A DNA stretch of 64,000 bases, taken from the NCBI RefSeq assembly GCF_905220415.1, contig NC_059558.1:4104501-4168500 (forward strand), given 5' to 3'. This document shows, piece after piece, positions 56,335 to 64,000 of the stretch (the stretch's first letter is position 1; each line of letters begins with the position of its first letter). Source of the stretch: Colias croceus (taxonomy: Eukaryota; Arthropoda; Insecta; Lepidoptera; Pieridae). Made by a program: the position numbers and the translations under genes. The notes below the pieces were generated by a model that saw only the letters and a program-made list of their open reading frames with translations, was not told the DNA's origin and ran no database searches.

Positions 56335-56821
56335 ATATTTTTGAAGCTTTATTATACTATTTTGAATATTGATTTTTTAATTGTTGTATATTTTTAAGCA
56401 TAATTTTATAATATTTTATGTTTTATCTGTTGTAAGTGTATTTTGAACAAGTAAACTTTATTTATTTCATTTTTATAACTATACTAAATATATTTTTTTT
56501 ACATCGCATATTGTAAATTACGGTCAAAGCTTTTATAAAAAAGCTTATAAGTAATTTTTATTTCCGAATAGGGAACATTTAACTAATAATTCAATAATAT
56601 TTTATGCGCCCACCGACCGCCATACTTGATCAGTGTGACAGCTGTCATTTTTCCCGCCTCCACTCAAGGCCTTTGACGTGAAATATGAAATTTCATCTGT
56701 ATATGTGTGAAGTGTAACTATGATTTTTAACTGACTTTTTTATAAAATACATAGTGAAAAGCCTGTTTCAGTTTCATAATTTTGATGTGTGCTTTTTTTA
56801 TCCTGTGGTTTTTTCTAACCA
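56335..56821. other. AT-rich non-coding stretch
   Basis: Nothing recognised. Confidence 0.5.
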
Positions 56822-56903
56822 CTAAAAGAATTTTTGAAATCGGTCCAGTAGTTTATGCGTGAAAACCAAAGCATACATAAATACATAAACCTTTCCTCTT
56901 TGA
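56822..56903 (-). mobile_element. Helitron 5' region interrupted by a SINE
   Basis: AAATCGGTCCAGTAGTTTAT, GCGTGAAAACC and CCTTTCCTCTTT are the reversed 5' half of the GAGGAAA-type Helitrons. The expected continuation ATAATATTAGTA...TAGATA appears only at about 57700-57720. The roughly 790 bp in between therefore look inserted. Confidence 0.55.
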
Positions 56904-57171
56904 CTGACCGGTTGGCTTGGTTGGTAGTGGCCCTGCCTTCCAAGCCAGAGGTCGTGAGTTCGATTCCCACCCGGGGCAAATGTTTGTGTGATGAACAAAG
57001 ATGTTTGCTCTGTGTCTGGGTGTTAATTATCTATATAAGTATTTATTTAAAATTATATATATGTATGTTTATCAGCCGTCTGGTTTCCATAACACAAGCG
57101 AAAGCTTAGTATGGGATCAGATCGTGCCGTGTGTGAAAATTGTCCCGAAATATTTATTTATTTATTATGTT
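56902..57171 (+). mobile_element. tRNA-derived SINE
   Basis: The head resembles tRNA-Gly (loop CTTCCAA, anticodon TCC). It has A box TGGCTTGGTTGG and B box GAGTTCGATTCC but a mispaired anticodon stem. The body carries GTCTGGTTTCCATAACACAA and GTGTGAAAATTGTCCC, then ATATTTATTTATTTATT at the 3' end, a layout common in lepidopteran SINEs. Non-coding; incidental frames at 56855-57315 cross it. Confidence 0.75.
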
Positions 57172-57696
57172 TCTCATCTCCATAATACTCGGGTACCACC
57201 AGAAGGACGGTACCCGGTCTTTTGGAAGGCTTACGTGGGGACACGGATCCAACACGCAGAGGCCCTTTTGAGAGTTTTAATGTATTATGGGACACCAGCC
57301 GCAGCCTGCCCATGACTGCACTATATAGAGATACAGCCCTGGGCAGTCCGCGGCCGATGTAGGACTATTACAGAAAATGGAAATAAATGACTGGACTATG
57401 GAAGGGGTGCTATGTGGACAGGTTACTGGATCTATAGGAACTATGGCGTCTGCCTTTCTACAACAAAGTTTGTAAAAATATATTGGCAGACGGTGACTCG
57501 CCCTCTCACAGATGGGCCCTCTAAAAAGTCGCTGTAACTTAGCAACAAGAGGGCAACATGTCGTGAGCAGCTAAGGGTGGAGAGGCGTCCCTGGACTTTA
57601 AACGACGATCACGCGCTCCTTGAGGGTCCAGCATCACGTGCCCACTCGCCACTTACGCTTCGCTTCCACCCTTCGAGCTATTATTTATTATTATTA
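57172..57696. other. GC-richer segment of unknown retroelement origin
   Basis: About 520 bp of distinctly GC-richer DNA with short inverted motif GGGTACC...GGTACCC at its left. It closes with a (TTATTA)n tract before the resumed Helitron end. It may be a second retroelement, or the SINE may be longer than drawn. No open frame is supported. Confidence 0.4.
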
Positions 57697-57724
57697 TTAT
57701 AATATTAGTAACTATAGATATACA

Positions 57725-59944
57725 ATACAGTATATACTATGGATGGATGAACGAAAACCTAAGTAAACTGTGCAAAAAACGCGACTACCTATTTCATAAA
57801 TGGAGAGCTGATCCAAACAATTATATCCTCAGACTTCAGTATATTAAAGTTCGAAATAAAACTAATAAACTACTCGAATATTACCGAAATAAATACTATG
57901 AAAATAAAATAAAAACTAACTACGGCAATCCGAACAAGTCATGGCAAATTATAAATAACATTTGTGGTAGGGAGTCAAAAAGTATTGATGACTCAATACT
58001 TAAAGCGTTTGAAGCCCAAAATATATCAGTGAAACAAATTGCAAACAAATTTTCCGTTGAATTTTATAACTCCATAAAAAATATTATTCCAAACTGCACT
58101 GAACGCCTATTTAAAGAGTCTAAAAATGTTCCGCCAAATGTATGTATGAGATTTCAAAAAACAACACACAATAGGGTCTCCAGTGTTATTAAAAATCTAC
58201 ACAATAAAAAAAGTCCCGGCATAGATGGAATAAGAAACGTGGACGTTAAATATATATCAGAAAATCTTACTGTTGCTATAGTTAACCTAATAAACATCTC
58301 GGTCCAGACAGGTAAATATCCAGATAAGCTTAAAGTAGGATGTATCCGACCAATTTTTAAAAAAGGGACGCACGAAGACCCTGTGAACTATAGGCCAATT
58401 ACATTACTCTCGTCAATTGATAAAATAGTCGAAAAAGTTATTAGTGATCAAATACATAAATTTTATAATGATAATAATATAATCTCTACTAATCAATACG
58501 GCTTTCAATCTGGAAAAAGCACCAATGCCCTTCTATCAGACTTTACTGATACAGTAAACTTAAATCTGAACGAAAAAAAACATATTCTGGTGATATTTAT
58601 TGATTTTTCCCGCGCCTTTGAAACCCTTGATCACGAGAAACTAATATATAGATTGGAGGATAGTGGATTGGCCGGTACTTTACTGGCATGGTGCAAAAAT
58701 TATCTGCAAAATCGCAACAACTCTGTCAGAATTGGTCGTACGTATAGTGATGCTACAAAGGTGGACATGGGAACAGCGCAGGGTTCTGTGCTGGGCCCCT
58801 TGCATTTCCTGGCATACGTGAATAAAATGGGAGAAGCAATAGAACACTCGAAGATATTTCAATTTGCTGACGACACATGCCTTTTAGTATCCCATAAAAA
58901 TGTTGACACAGCGATGAATTTGCTTCAAGATGACTTCGATAACCTGTGCAGATGGTGTCATGATGCTGGATTGGTAATAAATTCACGCAAAACGAAATTA
59001 ATGCATATCAAATCTCCCCACGTCAACGGTAATCTATACCAAAGTATAAAAAATCACACGCATAAGTGTATGCATTGTAAACCACGTGCGACAACTTGCG
59101 AATGTGAAACTGTTGAGGCTGTCGACTCCTACACTTACTTAGGTGTAATAATCGATAACAGATTCAACTGGAGGATGCACATTGAAAAGGTGTGCAATAA
59201 ACTTCGATCTTTTCTGGCAGTCTTGTATATTATTAAAAACAGATTACCATATAAAACAAGACTGTTGCTGTACAATGCTTTTGCTGATTCTATAATATCA
59301 TACGGCCTTAGTAGCTATGGTAGGACTTATAAAACATATATGCACAGGATTCTGAACATACAAGTTCGAATTCTCAAAAAAATTGTGTCACCGCAAATAA
59401 AAAGAAAATTTAATAATGACATACCTAAACTTTTCAAACATTGCAGTGTCCTGCCAATTAATTATAAATTTGAATTTCAGTTGCTCAAGGAAAACTTCTT
59501 CAACACAAAATATCAAACATTAAATTCACACTCTTACCATACACGGAACACTACTCTTAATAAATTAATTAAACCATTCTCAAAAAACATGTATGGCCAA
59601 CGACGTACCGCGTTCTTGATACCAGATATCTTGAATGGGTTGGATATTAAATTAAGAAATTGTATTACTAAAATAAACATAAAACGTAAACTTAAGCAAT
59701 ATTATCTAGACAAGTTGTAGTTGATGTTATAGTTATAAGTATAAAAAAAGAAACTGTTATTTTTGTGCAAACTTTAGACTCAATTTATGTATTCTACAGT
59801 TAAACCGAAATTGTTTTGTTTATAAATTATTGTATACGAACATTACTATAAACCTCAGTGTTTTTTTTTTAATTCACAACTGTACATTAATATATCTGTA
59901 AACCTTTTTTTGTTTCTGATAATAAATAAAAAAAAAAAAAAAAA
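57725..59944 (+). mobile_element. 5'-truncated non-LTR retrotransposon (CR1/Jockey group)
   Basis: Consists of the RT half of ORF2 (57747-59720), a roughly 200-bp 3' UTR, AATAAA at 59921-59926 and a poly(A) tail to 59944. The endonuclease domain and ORF1 are absent. The sequence upstream of the ATG reads in frame as ...GWMNE, resembling the PW motif that normally follows the endonuclease, so truncation lies near 57740. No target duplication was found. The clade is inferred from RT motifs and the C-terminal YHTRN. Confidence 0.85.
57747..59720 (+). CDS. Reverse transcriptase, non-LTR retrotransposon ORF2 (C-terminal part)
   Basis: An open frame of 657 residues. The first 140 are a lysine/asparagine-rich linker. 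RT motifs follow: KKSPGIDGI (154-162), NYRPIT (214-219), QYGFQSGKST (250-259), FIDFSRAFETLDH (284-296, with the first catalytic Asp at 286), GTAQGSVLGP (342-351) and FADD (373-376, catalytic pair 375-376). The thumb holds a C-x2-C...C-x-C cluster (441-453) and YLGV (464-467). YHTRN is at 597-601. The usual GVPQGS is GTAQGS and AFDT is AFET, changes that may weaken activity. Full ORF2 proteins of this group also have an N-terminal endonuclease, missing here. The chosen ATG is simply the first in frame. The lack of stops suggests a young copy. Confidence 0.88.
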   Translation: MNENLSKLCKKRDYLFHKWRADPNNYILRLQYIKVRNKTNKLLEYYRNKYYENKIKTNYGNPNKSWQIINNICGRESKSIDDSILKAFEAQNISVKQIANKFSVEFYNSIKNIIPNCTERLFKESKNVPPNVCMRFQKTTHNRVSSVIKNLHNKKSPGIDGIRNVDVKYISENLTVAIVNLINISVQTGKYPDKLKVGCIRPIFKKGTHEDPVNYRPITLLSSIDKIVEKVISDQIHKFYNDNNIISTNQYGFQSGKSTNALLSDFTDTVNLNLNEKKHILVIFIDFSRAFETLDHEKLIYRLEDSGLAGTLLAWCKNYLQNRNNSVRIGRTYSDATKVDMGTAQGSVLGPLHFLAYVNKMGEAIEHSKIFQFADDTCLLVSHKNVDTAMNLLQDDFDNLCRWCHDAGLVINSRKTKLMHIKSPHVNGNLYQSIKNHTHKCMHCKPRATTCECETVEAVDSYTYLGVIIDNRFNWRMHIEKVCNKLRSFLAVLYIIKNRLPYKTRLLLYNAFADSIISYGLSSYGRTYKTYMHRILNIQVRILKKIVSPQIKRKFNNDIPKLFKHCSVLPINYKFEFQLLKENFFNTKYQTLNSHSYHTRNTTLNKLIKPFSKNMYGQRRTAFLIPDILNGLDIKLRNCITKINIKRKLKQYYLDKL

Positions 59945-62750
59945 TGTACATTGGTCCACAATTTATCATAGATCGCATGTCACATATAACTTACATAAAA
60001 TGTAAAGGTAACAGAATTCTGAATCTTATCTCTGGATATTTTTATATACATTGAGAATTTACGACTGAAGGCGAATCTGTATTTTTTCCCTGTAAATTCG
60101 CGGGGGAAATGTATAAATCCCCTAACATGTTTTATAGCCACGGGCCTAATTCTATAAAGTTTTTATATCATTATCTCGCTATTTAGAGCTTGTTTTATTA
60201 AAATTTCTTGGATATCTTGAGTCAACGTTTTCAGTCTTGTAAGTAGGTATTATTTTTTTCGTTACCTATTCATAGCATATTTTGAATGAGAACGAACTTT
60301 GACATAATAAAAAGTAAAAACTTGTTCTATTTTTTATAATAATTATAATTATTATTCAATTATATATAATTATTTTTGTTTGTGTTTGTGTTATATACCA
60401 TGTACCCCTTATCAAACTTGTGTATTAACTATTATTACAGTCTGAAAAACTACGACTATTATTGCAACATAAACAAAATTTAGTAGAAACGTAACAACCA
60501 AAACAAAACGTTACATCACAACAACGAAAAAAGGAACAATTGAAAATGTCATGGATAATCATTTCCACGTAAACTATGTGAATATATGGAATGTTATTAC
60601 GATTTATTGCTGAATATACTTTTACTCAATAACATTTTTGCCTCGAGGCAGGAAAGGCGCTCATATTCGAATGGATATAAAATCAAATCAATGTAACGAT
60701 TATATTAATCTTTCTCGTAACTAAAATTCAGAAATTTATTTATTAAACCTTTCAAAAAAAGGGTCACGTACAATAGAAATTTATTTTCAATCTTCGTAAT
60801 AACTAACTACGTAATAGAAATTTATTTTGAATCTTCGTAATAATTACAATTGTTACACTTTTCTAAATATATTTTTCTACGATCTATTAAGGTATGACTA
60901 TTCTCAATTTTCAATATACTATTGCCCCAATTATATTTCTCAAAGTGAATGCTAAAGTATACGAGGTACTTCATACATACTTTGTGGTACAATATATGTA
61001 ATTAGCTCTCTGGTGACATCTGCGATCTTGTACCATTAAAACCCGATATTCATCAAATTACATTTCAAACTAAATTAAACGTTACCCCAATTAAACAAGG
61101 TCGATTTTCCAATAATTTCACATGCACATACAAGTAACAATGTAAAATACTATAAGTAAAACTGTTAGTGGAGATAGTAACAAAGTATAGAGAACTATGT
61201 GTAGTCATTTCGTTTCAAGTTAAGCCCCAGCTACGAATACTTTTAACGGGCTAATTTAAAGGCTTGTAGCGATTTTGGGTCCAAGGGTATAATCAAAATA
61301 CAAATCCGGTGGTTTTAGAGAACATAGGAAAATTCCGTAACATAGATCTATCAAGAATCACTATTTATATTATATTTTATATTGATAAGACCGAATAATC
61401 TACAATCCTATCCTATTTTACAAATACTGTAGGTACTTACGAAAGATTGTGAGGATGGATGTATGTATGTTGATTACTTTTTCACGAAAAAACTTCTGGA
61501 CGGATTTGGATGATAATAAGCGTTGATGTAGCTTATATACCAGAATAACAAATGAACTACCTATAGAAATACTTGATACATAACTAGTATTTTATAATAT
61601 TATATTCTTCTACAACCTTAATTTAAACAACTCAATCTCAACTTTTTAACAAGGTAAAAATGTAACTCGAAGACTTACTATTGATAAATTTAAAACAATT
61701 ATCAAAGAATTCATTTAATGTTTTCCTTCTTATGCCATACATTTTCTATAAAATTTTAAATAAATAACACTCAAATCGCTATCTCCCATGCCTTAATCTA
61801 AAAGCTCCGTAGCATATCGCACCACACTGGTTCGCGGCTCGCTGCGCGCGTGAGAGATGTCTTTGAAGTTTTACAATTTATAAGAATACTCAGCTCCGTG
61901 GTAACCTACTTTTGAATTACACCCAAATCCTACCTGACTTTATTTAGGCATTCACGGTCCAGATAAACGTCTAATTTGGGGAAATTCCTCGCCTCTATTT
62001 ACCCTGTGTAGTAAAACGTGAATGGGTATGTAAATCTTTATTGAGTTGTAACTGGGTTCTGTGTGACGCTCTTGTTTTTGTGTTTTGTTTTGTTAGAACA
62101 TGGTATTAATTAATCATTAAATAAAATTTTAGGAAAGTAAGTAAGTATGAACTTACTTTTAATTTGCGTAAACTATCACTTCATAATTAAGAAGAACTTA
62201 AAATTAGTATTCAAACTTCGATGTATTATTTTAATGAAATATCATAAAAATATCATAGAGAAGTCATTGTTATTAACTTTGAAAGTCGTTAATATTGTAA
62301 TTTAATATAATATTATAGAGAACTAATATTAACGTTAAAAAAATAATCAGTTGTAGTACCTACATACAAGATACTTATCACTTCTATAATTATATTATGC
62401 TTACTGAAAAATAATTCAGTTATTACTAGAAAGCACTTATTTAAGCTTCATACAATCACATCGCCACATTGCAGGCTTCACACTTGGCTGTGCTCCAAAT
62501 TACTCGATAATTACAACAGCTTATAGTTGAAAATGATACCATATTACAGATGTTATTTAAATGCAAGATGGTTGTGTACTGGTGGTGGTAGGTGGAAGGT
62601 GGGTGGAAAATATTAGTTTTAGAAAAGGTTTGTTTTAAAATTTTGGGTACTTATTAGTGTTTTTCTTCGTTTAGACTAGACTTCTATACGACGTGATACT
62701 CGCCCCGGACTCGCGAGTCGCGTGGTACATAATATTATGTAGCATACTTT
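59945..62750. other. AT-rich stretch with minor repeats
   Basis: Contains a local duplication of AATAGAAATTTATTTT-AATCTTCGTAATAA (60774-60845) and a Helitron 5' scrap (61425-61560). A GC spot at 61845 (GGCTCGCTGCGCGCG) has no gene context. Confidence 0.45.
61425..61560 (+). mobile_element. Helitron-like scrap, 5' half
   Basis: GAAAGATTGTGAGGATGGAT, GTATGTATGTTGATTAC and TTTTTCACGAAAAAACTTCT resemble the 5' half of type E copies. No 3' end. Confidence 0.4.
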
Positions 62751-62917
62751 CTAGCTTTCCGCCATCGGCTTCGCCATGAGGAATCCCGGGATCAAACCTA
62801 TCCTATATTCTTACTCAGGTCTCAGTCCAGCTTTCATCCAAATCGTTTCAGTGGTAAAGGTGTAAGGAGTCAGACAGACATACAAAGTTATTTATAATTT
62901 AGGTTAGTAAGTATAGA
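62751..62917 (-). mobile_element. Helitron-like element, divergent
   Basis: CTAGCTTTCCGCCATCGGCT at the left and GTTAGTAAGTATAGA before T at the right. The middle contains CGGGATCAAACCTATCCTAT and GTCAGACAGACATAC. Confidence 0.65.
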
Positions 62918-63021
62918 TTTATCATTCTCTATATACTTACCCACAAATACCTGTAGATATATTATATGTTTATAGTATCAATTAATTCATTATCAGCATG
63001 TAATTCAGATAAAAAAATGTA

Positions 63022-63098
63022 CTAGCTGCGCTTCGCGGTTTCACCCGCGTGGCTCCGCTTCTGTTGGTCTTCTGTTAGCGTGATGATTATAGCCCATA
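63022..63098 (-). mobile_element. Helitron-like element type A, truncated
   Basis: CTAGCTGCGCTTCGCGGTTT to TGATGATTATAGCCCA. It stops where a scrap of the tRNA-like array unit begins. Confidence 0.65.
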
Positions 63099-63125
63099 GT
63101 GATCGAATTTTTGCTATTCTTTCAA
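63099..63125 (+). repeat. Scrap of the tRNA-like array unit (terminator side)
   Basis: GTGATCGAATTTTTGCTATT then CTTT follows the end of the tRNA-like gene and its T-run in the array, with one interruption in the T-run. Confidence 0.55.
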
Positions 63126-63260
63126 AAATTATGTTTATAAACCATTTGATTGCTATAAAAATATGAAATACCTACAGTTTTGTTAAATGTAAGATTGAAA
63201 ATTAATATAAAATTTAAAATATGTAATTGATACGCTTTAGTGGACATAGTGGAGGATTAC

Positions 63261-63375
63261 GACGTATCATACTATGAGCGTAATAGGAACGCATCCGGAC
63301 CGAAAAGTATCACGTAAATTAAGTGATACTTTTCGGTCCGGATGCGTTCCTATTACGCTCATAGTATGATACGTC
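63261..63375. repeat. Perfect palindrome, 53-bp arms
   Basis: 63261-63313 and 63323-63375 are exact reverse complements with a 9-nt spacer. The arm begins GACGTATCATACTATGAGCG and is GC-richer than its flanks. It is the longest perfect hairpin in the window outside the TE foldbacks. Confidence 0.93.
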
Positions 63376-63455
63376 TTATCGGGTAGAGTCCTATTTCGCT
63401 TGACTTGACTTCGCCTGGCTTGAAAGGCAATACGCAAAGAAAGTCAGAAGAAATA

Positions 63456-63594
63456 ACGACGTGTGGGCTGTTGCACTCGGGGACGGCCGCGGTAAAGCTA
63501 TTGCATGCTATGCCTTCAAGCCACAGGGGAGCGTGAGGTTTTTTCGTTACGGAATTTCTCGATTCGGTCCCCGCGCTCAAGGCCCGCAATAGTA
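63456..63594 (+). repeat. GC-rich repeat, copy C
   Basis: Reverse orientation to copies A and B. Blocks CACTCGGGGAC, GCCGCGGTAAAGCTATTGCA, GGAATTTCTCGATTCGGT and GCTCAAGGCCCG. A GGGCTGTTG insertion relative to copy A lies near its left end. About 20 bp around GCACCTCCGCCCGTCGGAGT are missing. Confidence 0.7.
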
Positions 63595-63709
63595 AGAAAA
63601 AAATAAGAGCCTACTCAGTAAATACGGTAAAAAAGTGGTCGATTAAAATAAAAATCAATTATGATTCGTAGATTAGGATCAAAGTTATACTAGAAGTTAT
63701 TAAAAATAT

Positions 63710-63782
63710 TGCCCCGGGTGAGGATCGAACTCACGACCTTAAGATTATGAGACTTACGCGCTGCCTACTGCGCCACCGAGGC
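63710..63782 (-). tRNA. tRNA-Met (anticodon CAT), elongator type
   Basis: Identical over all 73 nt to 56262-56334 but on the opposite strand, followed by a T5 terminator (63702-63706). Flanking sequences outside a few bases are not shared, so the two genes are dispersed copies rather than a recent local duplication. Confidence 0.95.
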
Positions 63783-63879
63783 TTGAGATATGGTGAATAA
63801 AAATAAAAACACATTGGCTTTTCAGAATCATTTATTTTTATACTTCACTTTTCATGACATAGTTTATGAAAATGTAATC

Positions 63880-64000
63880 GATATTAATACTATAAATGCG
63901 AAAGTAACTTTCTCTATCTGTCTGTTACTCAATCACGCCTTAACTACTGAACAAATTTGCAAGAAATTTGGTATAGAGATATTTTGATACCCGAGAATTA
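63880..64000 (+). mobile_element. Helitron-like element type E, cut by the window end
   Basis: TATTAATACTATAAATGCGA, AAGTAACTTTCTCTATCTG and GAAATTTGGTATAGAGATAT match the 5' half of 22426-22666. The rest lies outside the window. Confidence 0.7.

Noticed and set aside
57001..57315. 104-codon plus-strand frame
   Set aside because: Starts inside the SINE and continues into an unrelated segment.

Overview
The window reads as intergenic DNA of a lepidopteran insect (moth or butterfly). The base is strongly AT-rich and there is no convincing host protein gene in 64 kb. Most recognisable sequence is repeat-derived. The lepidopteran call rests on three things: many short non-autonomous Helitron-like elements with GC-rich CTAG ends (about 35 copies or pieces), a tRNA-headed SINE of a lepidopteran type, and several TA- or TTAA-flanked miniature transposons. 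The species cannot be named from this.

Layout. 1-5.6 kb: AT-rich filler with Helitrons and a 35-bp-arm palindrome. 5666-7924: a nested stack. A P-element-like transposon (8-bp target duplication GTCACAAA, THAP-domain remnant) holds a foldback MITE and a Helitron, and the Helitron holds a further TIR element. 8-14 kb: AT-rich, Helitrons, and a heat-shock-element-like block near 11.2 kb. 14022-17557: the most striking structure, a tandem array of exact 311-bp units. Each unit carries a tRNA-like Pol III gene on the minus strand, and the array ends in a fold-back inverted copy. 18.6-23.8 kb: two related pogo/Tc1-like elements. One keeps the start of a psq-type DNA-binding domain and has a TTAA-flanked foldback element inside it. 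The other keeps a PHD-finger C-terminus broken by a snap-back palindrome. Between them lies a repeat fused to a U2 snRNA-like piece. 24-56 kb: AT-rich DNA with Helitrons, MITEs, minisatellites and palindromes. 56.2-60 kb: a tRNA-Met gene, a SINE apparently inside a Helitron, and a 5'-truncated LINE with an open 657-aa reverse transcriptase frame. 60-64 kb: AT-rich, a 53-bp-arm palindrome, another copy of the GC-rich repeat, and a second tRNA-Met gene in opposite orientation.

Functional content. The only features likely to be expressed for the host are the two elongator tRNA-Met genes. The tRNA-like array has complete internal Pol III promoters and terminators and could be transcribed, but its anticodon arm is not canonical. 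The LINE frame is open but changed at conserved residues. Everything else appears to be transposon remains or AT-rich DNA in which I see no signal.
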